From Elephas maximus indicus (Eukaryota > Chordata > Mammalia > Proboscidea > Elephantidae), in contig NC_064820.1 of NCBI RefSeq assembly GCF_024166365.1, forward strand, positions 59,001,501-59,065,500: a DNA stretch of 64,000 nt, read 5' to 3'. Positions 35,741 through 47,949 of this stretch are shown here, piece by piece. The position numbers and the translations under genes are program-made. The notes beneath the pieces were generated by a model, which was given only the letters and a program-made list of their open reading frames with translations, did no database searches and was not told the origin of the DNA. Position 1 is the stretch's first letter. Each line of letters starts with the position of its first letter.

Positions 35741-38700
35741 ATGACAGCACTAAAAACTTACTTATCTATAATTACGCTGAATGTAAATGGACTAAATGCA
35801 CCAATAAAGAGACAGAGAGTCACGGACTGGATAAAAAAACACGATCCATCTATATGCTGCCTACAAGAGACACACCTTAGACTTAGAGACACAAACAAAC
35901 TAAAACTCAAAGGATGGAAAAAAATATATCAAGCAAACAATAAGCAAAAAAGGAGTAGCAATATTAATTTCTGACAAAATAGACTTTAGACTTAAATCCG
36001 CCACAAAGGATAAAGAAGGACACTATATAATGATAAAAGGGACAATTGATCAGGAAGACATAACCATATTAAATATTTACGCACCTAATGACAGGGCTGC
36101 AAGATACATAAATCAAATTTTAACAGAATTGACAAGTGAGATAGACACCTCCACATATATAGTAGGAGACTTCAACACACCACTTTCGGAGAAGGACAGG
36201 ACATCCAGTAAGAAGCTCAATAGAGACACGGAAGACCTACTTACAACAATCAACCAACTTGACCTCATTGACTTATACAGAACTCTCCACCCAACTGCTG
36301 CAAAATATACTTTTTTTTCTAGCGCACATGGAACATTCTCTAGAATAGACCACATATTAGGTCATAAAACAAATCTTTCCAGAATCCAAAACATCGAAAT
36401 ATTACAAAGCATCTTCTCAGACCACAAGGCAATGAAGCTAGAAATCAATAACAGAAAAACTAGGGAAAAGAAATCAAATACTTGGAAAATGAACAATACC
36501 CTCCTGAAAAAAGACTGGGTTATAGAAGACATCAAGGAGGGAATAAGGAAATTCTTAGAAAGCAACGAGAATGAAAATACTTCCTATCAAAACCTCTGGG
36601 ACACAGCAAAAGCAGTGCTCAGAGGCCAATTTATATCGATAAATGCACACATACAAAAAGAAGAGCCAAAATCAGAGAACTGTCCCTACAACTTGAACAA
36701 ATAGAAAGTGAGCAACAAAAGAATCCATCAGGCACCCGAAGAAAACAAATAATAAAAATTAGAGCTGAACTAAACGAATGAGAGAACAGAAAAACAATTG
36801 AAAGAATTAACAAAGCCAAAAGCTGGTTCTTTGAAAAAATTAACAAAATTGATAAACCATTGGCTAGACTGACTAAAGAAAAACAGGAAAGGAAACTAAT
36901 AACCCGAATAAGAAATGAGAAGGACCACATCACAACAGAACCAAATGAAATCAAAAGAATCATATCAGATTACTACATAAAATTGTACTCTAACAAATTT
37001 GAAAACCTAGAAGAAATGGATAAATTCTTAGAACAATACTACTTACCTAAACTAACACATTCAGAAGTAGAACAACTAAATAGACCCATAACAAAAAAAG
37101 AGATTGAAACGGTAATCAAAAAACTCCCAACAAAAAAAAGTCCTGGCCCAGATGGCTTCACTGCAGAGTTCTACCAAACCTTCAGAGAAGACTTAACACC
37201 ATTACTATTGAAGGTATTTCAAAGTATAGAAAAAGACGGAATACTACCCAACTCATTCTATGAAGCTACCATCTCCCTGATACCAAAACCAGGTAAAGAC
37301 ATTACAAAAAAAGAAAATTTTAGACCTATATCCCTCATGAACATAGATGCAAAAATCCTTAACAAAATTCTAGCCAATAGAATCCAACAACACATCAAAA
37401 AAATAATACACCCTGATCAAGTGGGATTTATACCAGGTATGCAAGGCTGGTTTAATATCAGAAAAACCATTAATGTAATCCATCACATAAATAAAACAAA
37501 AGATAAAAACCACATGATCTTATCAATAGATGCAGAAAAGGCATTTGACAAAGTTCAACACCCATTTATGATAAAAACTCTAACCAAAATAGGAATTGAA
37601 GGAAAATTCCTCAACATAATAAAGGGCATCTATGCAAAGCCAACAGCCAATATCACTCTAAATGGAGAGAACCTGAAATCATTTCCCTTGAGAACGGGAA
37701 CCAGACAAGGATGCCCTTTATCACCGCTCTTATTCAACATCGTACTTGAAGTCCTAGTCAGGGCAATTAGGCTAGACAAAGAAATAAAAGGTATCCAGAT
37801 TGGTAAGGAGGAAGTAAAGCTATCACTATTTGCAGATGACATGATCGTATACATGGAAAACCCTAAGAAATCCTCCAGAAAACTACTGAAACTAATAGAA
37901 GAGTTTGGAAGAGTCTCAGGATATAAAATAAACATACAAAAATCACTTGGATTCCTCTACATCAACAAAAAGAACACCGAAGAGGAAATAACCAAATCAA
38001 TACCATTCACAGTAGCCCCCAAGAAGATAAAATACTTAGGAATAAATCTTACCAAGGATGTAAAAGACCTATACAAAGAAAACTATAAAACTCTGCTACA
38101 AGAAATTCAAAAGGACACACTTAAATGGAAAAACATACCCTGCTCATGGATAGGAAGACTTAACATAGTAAAAATGTCTATTCTACCAAAAGCCATTTAT
38201 ACATACAACGGACTTCCAATCCAAATACCAATGTCATACTTTAAGGGAATAGAGAAACAAATCACTAATTTCATATGGAAAGGAAAGAACCCCCGGATAA
38301 GCAAAACATTACTGAAAAAGAAGAAGAAAGTGGGAGGCCTCACCCTACCTGATTTCAGAACCTATTATATAGCTGCAGTAGTCAAAACAGCCTGGTACTG
38401 GTACAACAACAGGCACATAGACCAATGGAACAGAATTGAGAATCCAGATATAAATCCATCCATTTATGAGCAACTGATATTTGACAAAGGACCAGTGTCA
38501 GTCAATTGGGGAAATAATAGTCTTTTTAACAAATGGTGCTGGCATACCTGGATATCCATTTGCAAAAGAATGAAACAGGACCCATACCTCACACCATGCA
38601 CAAAAACTAACTCCAACTGGATCAAAGACCTAAACATAAAGACTAAAACGATAAAAATCATGGAAGAAAAAATAGGATCTACCCTAGGAGCCCTAATACA

Positions 38701-39546
38701 GGGCATAAACAGAATACAAAACATTACCAGAAATGATGAAGAGAAACCAGATAACTGGGAGCTCCTAAAAATCAAACACCTATGCTCATCTAAAGACTTC
38801 ACCAAAAGAGTAAAAAGACCACCTACAGACTGGGAAAGAATATTCAGCTATGACATCTCAGACCAGCGCCTGATCTCTAAAATCTACATGACTCTGTCAA
38901 AACTCAACCACAAAAAGACCAACAACCCAATCAAGAAGTGGGCAAAGGATATGAACACACATTTCACTAAGGAAGATATTCAGGCAGCCAACAGATACAT
39001 GAGAAAATGCTCTCGATCATTAGCCATTAGAGAAATGCAAATTAAAACTACGATGAGATTCCATCTGACACCAACTAGACTGGCATTAATCCAAAAAACA
39101 CAAAATAATAAATGTTGGAGAGGCTTCGGAGAGACTGGAACTCTCATACACTGCTGGTGGGATTGTAAAATGGTACAACCACTTTGAAGTCCATCTGGCG
39201 TTATCTTAAACAGTTAGAAATAGAACTACCATACAACCCAGAAATCCTACTCCTCGGAATATACCCTAGAGATACAAGACCCTTCACACAAACAGATATA
39301 TGCACACCCATGTGTATTGCAGCTCTGTTTACAATAGCAAAAAGCTGGAAGCAACCAAGATGTCCATCAACGGACGAATGGTTAAATAAATTGTGGTATA
39401 TTCACACAATGGAATACTACGCATCGATAAAGAACAGTGACGAATCTCTGAAACATTTCATAACATGGAGGAATCTGGAAGGCATTATGCTGAGCGAAAT
39501 GAGTCAGTTGCAAAAGGACAAATATTGTATAAGACCACTATTATAA
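35741..39546 (+). pseudogene. L1 ORF2 (endonuclease-reverse transcriptase), frameshifted
   Basis: Starts at ATG 35741 with the endonuclease (LSIITLNVNGLNAPIKRQRV, CCLQETH). Lesions seen: a frameshift at about 35950, another at about 36660, an in-frame TGA at about 36779, and a one-base loss at about 39185 inside what should be PLWKS. Between them 36860-39187 is open for 775 codons and carries the reverse transcriptase: [34 protein letters not shown] and the catalytic [11 protein letters not shown]. The C-terminal Cys motif reads [18 protein letters not shown], with Phe where the second Cys is expected. The original length would be near 1270 residues. It cannot be functional. Confidence 0.92.
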
Positions 39547-40550
39547 GATCTTGAGAAATAGAAAAAATGGAAAAGAACACATACTTTTGTGGTTACAAAG
39601 GGGGGAGGGAGGGAGGGAGGGAGAGGGCTTTTTATTGATCAATCTGTAGATGGGAACTGCTTTGGGTGAAGGGAAAGACAACACTCAAAACAAGGAAGGT
39701 CAGCCTAATTGGACTGGATTAAAAGTAAAGAGGTTTCCGAGATAAAATGAAATTTTCAAAGGTCAGCGGAGCAGGGGCTGGGGTCTGGGGAACTTGGTTT
39801 GAGGGGACTTCTAAGTCAATGGGCAAAACAATTCTATTATGAAAACACTCTGCATCCCACTTTGAATTGTGGCACCTGGGGTCCTAAATGCCAACAAGCA
39901 GCCATCTAAAATACATTAATTGGTCTCAACCCACCTGGAGCAAAGGCAAAGGAAGAACACCAAGGTCACACGACAACTAAGAACCCAAGAGACAGAAAGG
40001 GCCACTTGAACCAGAGACCTACATTATCCTGAGACCAGAAGAACTAGTTGGTGCCCGGCCACAATCGATGTCTGCCCTGTCAGGGAACACAACAGACAAC
40101 TCCTGAGGGAGCAGGAGACCAATGGGATGCAGACCCCAAATTCTCACTAAAAGACCACACCTAATGGTATGATTGCGACTAGAGGAATCCCAGAGACAAT
40201 GCTCCCCAGAACTTCTGATGGCACAGGACAGGAACCATCCCCAAAGACAAATCATCAGGCATGAAAAGGACTGGTCAGTGGGGGGGAGAGAGATACTGAG
40301 GAAGAGTGAGCTAATTAAATCAGGTGGACACGGGAGAGTGTGTTGGCAACTCTTGACTGGAGGGGGGATGGGAAGATAGAGAGGGAAGATGGTAAAATTG
40401 GCACGAAACGAGAGACTGTAAGGGCTGACTCAATAGGGGGAGAGCAAGTGGGAGAAGGGAGTAAGATGTATGTAAACCTACATGTGACAGACTGATTGGA
40501 ATGGTAAATGTTCACTTGAAGCTTAATAAAAATTAAATAAATAAATAAAT
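39547..40550 (+). other. L1 3'UTR with G-rich polypurine run and tail
   Basis: About 1 kb. The run at 39600-39628 (GGGGGGAGGGAGGGAGGGAG...) is a G-quadruplex-type tract, as in most mammalian L1 3'UTRs. The mid part is shared with copies A, B, C and E in reverse. It ends with GCTTAATAAAAATTAAATAA and (AAAT)n; AATAAA is the L1 poly(A) signal and, in this orientation, could also end MTREX transcripts early. Confidence 0.8.
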
Positions 40551-40615
40551 AAAATAAAAAAGTTTATGTAGTACCTCTATATTAAATCAGATTCGGACCA
40601 TGAAATTGATAAATA

Positions 40616-40787
40616 TGAAAAAACCAAACAAAACCACCTGTTGCCATCGAGTCGACTCCTACCCATAATGACCCTAAAGGACACATGAGAATTGCCCTGT
40701 AGGGTTTCCAAGAAGCGCCTGGTGGATTTGAACTGCCAATCTCTTGGTTAACAGCCGTAGCTCTTAACCAGTACACCAGCAGGGTTA
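40616..40787 (-). repeat. Afrotherian tRNA-derived SINE, antisense
   Basis: Antisense SINE: ACCACCTGTTGCCATCGAGT at the left, TTTGAACTGCCAATCTCTTG in the B-box zone and ACACCAGCAGGGTT at the head. It follows the L1 copy D tail by about 50 bases. Confidence 0.8.
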
Positions 40788-40992
40788 AAAATCTCTTGGA
40801 TCCCACTATTTGCTACAAGTTTGGTTAGAATTTTGGTATATTTCCTTTCAGTCTTCTTTTTTAATGCATTGTGGGGCATTTATGTAGTTTTCCTCTTATT
40901 TATACAGTTTTCTCTATATGTATATTTTTTATAGTTATGAACATTTTCCATCTTGAAACTTAGTCTGAAAATTGTTGTCCTTTTATTTGTAT

Positions 40993-41148
40993 AACCCAAA
41001 CCAAAAAACCCATTGCCATCAAGTCAGTTACAACTCAGTGACACTATAGAACTGAGTAGAACTGTCCCATAGGGTTTCCAAGGAACAGCTGGTGGATTCA
41101 AACTGCTGGCCTTTTTGTTAGCAGCCAGGCTCTTAACCACTATGCTCC
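40993..41148 (-). repeat. Afrotherian tRNA-derived SINE, antisense
   Basis: Antisense SINE lacking the last bases of the head: CCCATTGCCATCAAGTCAGT to AACCACTATGCTCC. A short target duplication, TTTGTAT, lies at 40986-40992 and 41149-41155. Confidence 0.75.
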
Positions 41149-41269
41149 TTTGTATGTATAGCAGATTTTATTGAAGGGTTAGAGTAACAATAGGGTATTA
41201 TAGCATAGCAGACTGTAGGCTGAAGGTTAAAATTAGATATAAGATACTGTCAGTTCTGGTAATCTTTTG

Positions 41270-41800
41270 TCCCAGGTGTGACCCCAAAACTAAGTGACTT
41301 AAAACAGCAGTAATCATTTTATTCTTTCACGATTGCAGGAGTGGCTTGGTTGGACAGTTCTGGTTCAGGGTCTCATGTAGTTGCCGAAAGACAAGTGGTT
41401 GAGTGAAACAGCAGGAATCTGGAGCAGCTGGAGAATGTTTGGATCTTTTCCTCTTCCTCTCCTACTTCTTTGCTCCCCATTCCCTCCTCTTCCCCCTTTC
41501 TCTCAGGGCTTCTTCGTATGTTCACTCCACATGGGCTGGTTTGGGCTTCTTCATAGTACGTCAGCCTCAGGTGGTAGGACTGTTCACGTGGAGGCTGAGG
41601 GCTCTAGTATGTGTGTTCTAGCAGGCTAAATGGAGGTTGCATTGTCTTTTCTGACCTAGCCTCCTGTTTTTTATCCTGGCTTTGGATGTCATACAGCATT
41701 ACTTCCACCACATTCTCTTGATTATAAGTGAGGCATAAACCTACCCAGATTCAAGTGGAGGAAAACTATATAGACTCCACTTCTCAGTGGGGAAGTGGCT
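41270..41800 (+). repeat. Old LTR-like repeat fragment
   Basis: The phrases AACTAAGTGACTTAAAACAG, CAGGGTCTCATGTAGTTGC and CAAGTGGAGGAAAACTATAT occur in this order in an old mammalian dispersed repeat, probably an LTR of the MLT/MER group. The family is not certain. Confidence 0.35.
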
Positions 41801-41805
41801 CCTGT

Positions 41806-42170
41806 CTGATAGAATTTTCTGCGATGGTGGAAATATTCTATATCTGCACTGTTCTACAGTAGCCACATGTGGTTTTAAGCACTCGAAATGTGGCTAGTGA
41901 GACTGAGGAAGTGAATTTTAAATTTAATTTTCATGGCCACATGTGGACCAAAACCAAAACCACTGCCATTGAGTTGATTCCAACTCATAGTGACCCTATA
42001 GGACAGAGTAGACCTGCCCTATAGAGTTGCCAAGGCTGTAAATCTTTACAGAAGCAGGTCACCACATCTTTATCCTGGGGAGTGGCTGGTGGGTTTGAAC
42101 TGCCAACCTTTTGGTTAGCAGCTGGGCTCCCACTTGTGGACAGGGCAGTCTGTATAGATAGATCAGTGCA
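41806..42170. repeat. Old DNA-transposon-like repeat split by a SINE
   Basis: The text AATTTTCTGCGATGGTGGAA and GCACTCGAAATGTGGCTAGT is related to the element at 2604-2762. The right part resumes after the SINE as CACTTGTGGACAGGGCAGTC. Confidence 0.45.
41948..42129 (-). repeat. Long-variant SINE with target duplication
   Basis: Antisense SINE with the extra internal block GCTGTAAATCTTTACAGAAG that marks a longer subfamily. The target duplication is CCACATGTGGA (41937-41947) and CCACTTGTGGA (42130-42140), one mismatch in 11. Confidence 0.8.
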
Positions 42171-42879
42171 GTTCTAGAAAAACATGTGGAATAGGAGGTG
42201 CTGTTATGGCCATTTGTAGAAAATACAATTCATGACATTGTCCTAAAAATTCATCAGTTATTTCCCACCATGGGGAATATTTCGTGCTTAGGGCCCAGCT
42301 TGCCTCTTTTCTTCCTTAACTTGAACAGTATTCAACTTGAAGATATATCTTGTTTTGGTCACACAGCAATGACCATCATTCTCAATGGAATGAAATGAAA
42401 AAAGACACTTTGCAACCGTTTTTTATGTCATCAGCATGACACTGAATGGAGGGGGCCTGAGAACTACAGGCTTTGTGAATGGTTTTGGACATTGCTGGTG
42501 AAAACTTATTCATATAGTTCTTATTGATCATCGCATCCAGATGTAATGAACTCAGGTGTCTGCAGGGGCCAGAAGGCAGCTGGTGAAGTGGACGACTCAT
42601 GGCCACCAATAGGGGGCAGGCACTACCAGCCGCAGCTAGTTGTCATCATAGGGTAATGCAATATCAGACTTTGTGGTATATTGTAATTATTACGTATTGT
42701 CTAATAATAACATAGAAATTACTTTCACCTTAGGTATCTACACCTAGACTAAAAAAAGAAAACCAAGCTACCTATGGAAAAATGAATATTGATTTTATTC
42801 TAAGATGCTTTCTCTGTTTATAGAGATAACAGTATCACATATCAAAGTACATTAGCTTACTCCCAAAATTTGCTTCTCC

Positions 42880-43510
42880 CTCTGGTCCCTATCTTGGTGA
42901 ATAAGACTCAACCCTTAAAGTTGAAAACTTGGGAGTTATATTAGAATGCCCTGTCCTTCTTTATGTCCTCCTATGTTTTCCTCTCTACCCACGCCCTTTA
43001 ACTGCTCCCACTGGCGAATGTGTATCCCTCATAATTTCTTGCCTAAACGACTGCCTTAGCCCTCCAAATTGTTCATTGCCTCCTGTGTTGAATCTCTACT
43101 GCTCATCCTTCGTACTTCTTTCAGAGTAATCTTTCCAAAGTGGAAATTCTATCATGTCATTCTTTTGGTTAAAATCCCTCAGTGATTCCCTATTTCTTTT
43201 AGAATGAATTCCATAATTTGGTATGTTCTTGCCCTTACTTGCCTCTGTAGTCTGTCCTGCATGTTTTGTTTTTTTCTGAGATCTTCTGGAAAGCTATCCC
43301 TGACTTTCTCTAATCTGATTTTAGTCTCCTAAACTGTTTTTGCTTAACAGCCTATACAGACAGACCTCTGTTAGAGCACTCTGTTAGATCACTGTCCTGA
43401 TTATTAGTTTACCAATCTTGGCCCCCCACATTAGACTATAACTCATTAAAATAATTTTGCCTTATTGTTATCCTCTTTGCTTGACTTAACTCTCAGTTTA
43501 ATATCAGGGA
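42880..43510 (+). repeat. L2 LINE 3' region, sense
   Basis: Diverged L2 in forward order: TTTCTTGCCTAAACGACTGC, TCAGAGTAATCTTTCCAAAG, CTCAGTGATTCCCTATTTC, TATCCCTGACTTTCTCTAAT and, near the end, CACATTAGACTATAACTCAT. It is ancient and non-coding. Confidence 0.65.
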
Positions 43511-43782
43511 CTCAAATTTAGTTTTTGATTTATTTTTGTGAAGATTGATAGTTGGACAGTTCTGGCTCAGAACTATCTGAGAGGTTTTTCATGTACAAAG
43601 AGAAATTTACTTTTTTGTTTAAACAGGGTAACACTTACTCTCTTAAAATTACTATAACATAAACTCTGTTATAAATCTACCTTTATTGGGACCTTGATGT
43701 TAGAAGTCCAGAGACACCATCTGTGCTGTCTCCTTTAGTTTTCATGAACACATTTGAGAATTTAGAATTTTTCATTGTTCAC

Positions 43783-44660
43783 CCATGATGGCAAAGAGAA
43801 AAATAACAGAGGAAGATGTTCTGCAGTTATTATACAAATGAGAAGATGAATGCAAAGCAGCACTCTAGACTCAATGATGGTGAAATTGATCATAGAAGCA
43901 ACATCTCAGACTAGGCAATTTCTCAAATTCAGCAATCAGTGAGTGAACAGTGTATTTGTAAGCACAAACCAGAAATATGATACTCTGATTCACTTAGCTG
44001 TTCAATAGGAAGGACTTGGTTGTACAATGTTTTGCAGTAAAAATGTGGGCCATCCCATTTTGCTAAAATGGCTTGTGATAGTAGTCTTTCATCTCTTATG
44101 ATTTTGTGCACCAAATTGACCTTGATACAGGGTTCGTAAGTGGTCAAATGCTGAAGGTAAGTATGTATACAAGGAAATTAGAAAGAACCATAATGAAGAA
44201 ACAAAAAAATTGATGGATTGGTTATTATAATCTTGAGAATATAAATCTAAAAATAAAAATGCTTTGCAGTTACGGAGCAGAAAAGATGGCCCCTTTCTCT
44301 TCAACAAAATTTTGAGCTGTCAGTCTTTTAAAATAGTAGATGTTTTTGATGCAAGAAGAGGAACCAAAAGTAATTAAGCTAGAACCTAATAAGGATATAT
44401 TTGAAATTCAGAACTGGTATTGTATTTTGACAATGCAAGTGCAATAAAAAACAAAAAATGATGAACATATTAGAGATGAATTTGAAATCTGGAATTAGTA
44501 TTTACAAGATGGATGTATTCATGTTTATAGATGACAATTTGTGAGCAGCAGTTAGTTGCATTCAGAGGACATTAGCCATTTTGGTTATGCATACTTTCAA
44601 ACTAGGCAAATACTGAAAAAAATGTGAGTTTGCTATGTGTACATTCTAATTAAGGTATGT
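43783..44660 (+). pseudogene. Decayed piggyBac-like transposase
   Basis: Six-frame reading gives pieces that line up with piggyBac transposases. An ATG at 43788 opens MAKRKITEEDVLQLLYK, like the acidic N-terminus of that family. At about 44532-44640 the text ICEQQLVAFRGH, a stop, then PFWLCILSN matches the conserved 'DEQLVAFRGR.PF..Y.P.K' block around a catalytic Asp; here that Asp position reads Cys. There are many stops and shifts between. I see no clear terminal repeats or TTAA pair. The assignment rests on short motifs, so a protein search is needed. Confidence 0.5.
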
Positions 44661-45041
44661 AATAAAGTGTGTACACTGTCCCTTTATTTTTCTATAAATG
44701 ACTTAAAAGGGTCCTTTGAACTCAGATAATGTTGATGACTAAGAGGTAAGAATGGGCTCTTTGTTTTAATGAGTATGTTCATTTTGGTATTTGCTATAAT
44801 GAGATCTTCATCTATATGAAATGCTCATTTTATATTATTTATATGTTGATAAATACAAAACCAGCCAGTGCCTTAGTTAAATAATTCTTTGTCACACACA
44901 CACCCCTCTCACTTCTCATCAGTTACTCCTCATGGTCAAAAAATACTTTTATTAAAAATTACATTTTAAAGATATGTGTGTTCATATGTATGTCTTCATA
45001 TTCTAACATTTAAAATTTATTCTTTTTCTGTGGCTGTATAG
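44661..45041. other. MTREX intron end, nothing recognised
   Basis: AT-rich sequence with a short (CA)n near 44894-44905. The acceptor of the next exon is CTGTATAG. Confidence 0.65.
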
Positions 45042-45147
45042 TGCTGATGAGCTGCTTCTAACCGAGATGATGTTTAATGGCCTTTTCAATGACTTATCTG
45101 CAGAACAGGCAACAGCGTTACTAAGCTGCTTTGTGTTTCAAGAGAAT
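45042..45147 (+). CDS. MTREX: MTREX exon: DSHCT domain
   Basis: A 106-base exon: one base completing the Ser codon, then 35 codons (about residues 882-917). The acceptor is GTATAG and the donor is AAT|GTGAGT. It reads [20 protein letters not shown] then [15 protein letters not shown]. This is the start of the DSHCT helical bundle conserved in Ski2/Mtr4 helicases, which packs on the RecA core and guides RNA towards the exosome. Confidence 0.97.
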
Positions 45148-45341
45148 GTGAGTTCATAGATTCAGCACATCTTATTTATTAATTTACACATCATATAATT
45201 TAATGGCATTGTGAATGTTTATAATTATAAAGTATGTCACATTTACATATTATGAGTAATGTTAATTGGAAATTAAGAGGATTAAATAATTACTTGCATA
45301 TTATCAGGAAAGGGAGCGAAATAGTAATTTTTTAATCAATG

Positions 45342-45432
45342 CATACCACCATACCCAATGTCGTTGAGTTGATTCCGACTCATAGTGACCCTGTAGGTTA
45401 GAGTAGAAGAACTGTCCCATAGGGTTTTGGTT
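45342..45432 (-). repeat. SINE fragment, antisense
   Basis: The 3' half of the SINE only: GTCGTTGAGTTGATTCCGAC to GTCCCATAGGG, lacking the tRNA-like head. The next SINE begins about 15 bases later. Confidence 0.75.
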
Positions 45433-45446
45433 TTTTGTGAATAATC

Positions 45447-45617
45447 AAAAACAAGAAACCAAATCCATTGCCGCTGAGTCAATTCCGACTCATAGCGACC
45501 CTATAGGACAGAATAGAACTGCCCCATAGGGTTTCCAGGGAGTGCTTGGTGGATTCGAACTGCTGACCTCTTGGTTAGCACCCACAGGTCTTAACCACAA
45601 TGCCACCAGGGTTTCCT
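45447..45617 (-). repeat. Afrotherian tRNA-derived SINE, antisense
   Basis: Complete antisense SINE: CCATTGCCGCTGAGTCAATT, GATTCGAACTGCTGACCTCT (B box) and CCACCAGGGTTTCC (head). Confidence 0.85.
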
Positions 45618-47129
45618 TTTTATGACTAGTCACCATAAATCACAGCCCAAATTTAAAATTTGTTCTATAACCCTGTGCATCGTTTGAAGGCCTGGCTTAG
45701 TCAGACACTTCTAGAAAGAAAAAGATAAGTGTAGGTGAAATTAGCCAAAACGAATGGAATAGTGAAGTTGAATTACCCTCCAATATTTGAGAATAACTCT
45801 GAAGCAACTGATCCTATTAGAATATGAAATCTTCCTATTCATGGAAAAAGTTGGAAGTAGTGGCCATAACTAACATTCTCATTGTTGGAACAGCAATAAT
45901 TTTTTCATATGGGTAGTTGGTTCACTTTCAACTGCTCTTAAGAAACCAAAAAATAAGGGGCCGGGTGGAACACCACAAGAATGCTAATCACCCTTATGCT
46001 TTATTCCAGAAGCCAGTATGGTTTGTTTTAAAAAGTAAAATGCATTGTCTTACATTCCAAATTGAAGATTTTATTCATTGTGGATGAAGTAAAGTTATTG
46101 TCTCAAAATAATTTAATATTCATGTCTAAATTTTTAGAGGATCGTCATTTAATGTATATTCTTAGTTTAACTTTTAAGTATATTAGATTTTTTTGTTGTT
46201 CTGCCATGGATCTGTTAACCTGTTTATTAACATTTCTCTGTTTGATTGTCTTATTTGAAATTATTAGGGGCTTATAGAATTATGTAAATTAATCATTAGA
46301 ATTATGTGGGTCAAAGGTGGCATCAAAGGATGTTAATCAAATCAAATATATTACTTCTTGGAGTAGGTGGGTGCTTTTCTCCCAGGTTCCTGATTACTGA
46401 TTAGAATTACAGCTGTAGCGGCAAATAGAACAGTGTATGCCCTCCTGAGAATGCCTGCAATACACCTATGAAGTAACTTGCACATAAGAGGGATATATTA
46501 CTTTACAAAATAATTATGTTTGGGTACTGTATTTCTTAGGTTCAAAAATTTATTACATCAGTTTCTAAGATAATCGTTAAAGAACATTTGTCCAGTTTTC
46601 TTTGAGCACAGATCTAAGGCTTAGAGATTGTTTGGGCTTGGTGGTCTTCCACCTGTGTCAGACTTTATCTTGTGGCTAATTTCTTGCGTTATTCTGTCTT
46701 GTTTTTCAAATGTGGCACTATAAAAATCCTCTCTTCTGAGAGGCAAAGTACGTTACTTCAAAGGAGTTGGGCTTAGCCAAACCACAACTCTTAAACCTTG
46801 GGACAAGATTCACTATACGCAGTTATGATTTGTTAAGTTCAACCACACTGTGTTATGTGTATTGTCATCGATTCTTGTGGTGGTGCCTTTCTACGTCAAG
46901 ATGGAAGATTGTACTAAAAGTCACATGGAATTTAGTTGGTACTTTTAGCAGAATATTTTCTTTCCAGAAAGAATAAACATAGAGGTACTTGTTATAAATA
47001 TGATGAAGATGCTTGGTATACTAACTTCTGTTTAAAAATCTGTTCTTTCTAAAACCGTGCCCAAGATTTTTTATATTAAAAATAATTTGAAAGATTATAT
47101 ACGGTGTTTGTAATAGAGATAACAAGTAT

Positions 47130-47500
47130 CTACACATATTAAGTACACACTGTGCAATGCATAGATCCAGACAACAGAGATACAGCAGAAAATTTTTGCT
47201 TTCATGATACTTATATGCTAGTGGACAAAGATAAACAAAGTATACAATATTGTGAAGAATAGTGATGAGGGTGGTAGAGAAAAGGGAAGCAGCGAAGTCA
47301 GATAGAGACCATTGGGGTACAGGATTACTATTTTAAATAAGGTGATTAGGGAGGCTTCACTCATAGAGTGAAATTTGAATTGAGACTTGAAGGAAAGATG
47401 AGGGAATAAACTGTGCACATGCTTGGTGGGTGAGCACTGGAAAAGCACATTTAGTTGGCTTATGTCACAGTGCCTTTTACTGTAGTGCTGGTGACCAGCA
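47130..47500 (-). repeat. L2 3' region, antisense
   Basis: Antisense L2: ACAGAGATACAGCAGAAAAT, ATGATACTTATATGCTAGTG, GGGAGGCTTCACTCATAGAG and GAGACTTGAAGGAAAGATGA in the usual order. Confidence 0.6.
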
Positions 47501-47824
47501 GAGAGGGAAGTGATCAGTAACTGTTGACCATGAATGAACACAATATGAAAAATGTTTAGCATTCTTACCTTTTTTCTATTAAAACAGATGTCGATTTCAG
47601 CCTGTCCATTTTACTATTTTATCATTCATCATGATTTTTGGTTTTAACAGGAATAATATAGAACTTGATTTATTACTTATTACGTAATATATAAATGATT
47701 GCTGTATTAAAATCAAATCCAGCATAACTACTGATGCTTAAAATAAAGGCAGATCTATTGCAACTAACCTCTCATTGCTTTTTTAAAAAATTTAACTGTA
47801 ATTACTGAAAATCCTATCCCCCAC

Positions 47825-47849
47825 ATATATATATATGTATATATATATC
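47825..47849. repeat. (AT)n microsatellite
   Basis: An alternating AT/GTAT run of about 25 bases. Confidence 0.85.
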
Positions 47850-47949
47850 GGTCTTGTAATAATTTTACTTTCATATAATAAAATTTCTTCACAAATAATG
47901 TCTTTTATTCTCATCACAAGTTTTTGGGTTTGGAGATCTAGCTTTATCA

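Larger units (their letters stand above)
32572..40550 (+). mobile_element. Full-length L1 LINE, relatively young (copy D)
   Basis: A 7.98 kb sense-strand L1. It starts with GGGGCCAAGATGGCGGAC at 32577, followed by a GC-rich 5'UTR of about 1.65 kb with tandem units, an open ORF1 (34243-35259), a spacer, a broken ORF2 (35741-39546), a 3'UTR with a G-rich polypurine run and an (AAAT)n tail. The probable target duplication is AAAATAAAAAAGTT at 32558-32571 and 40551-40564, although the right copy merges with the A-rich tail. It is far better preserved than copy B. It lies in the same orientation as MTREX, so its promoter, splice sites and tail could affect the host transcript. Confidence 0.94.

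Noticed and set aside
35466..35744. 92-codon open frame between L1 ORF1 and ORF2
   Set aside because: It lies in the A-rich L1 spacer; the Lys/Asn-rich composition explains it.
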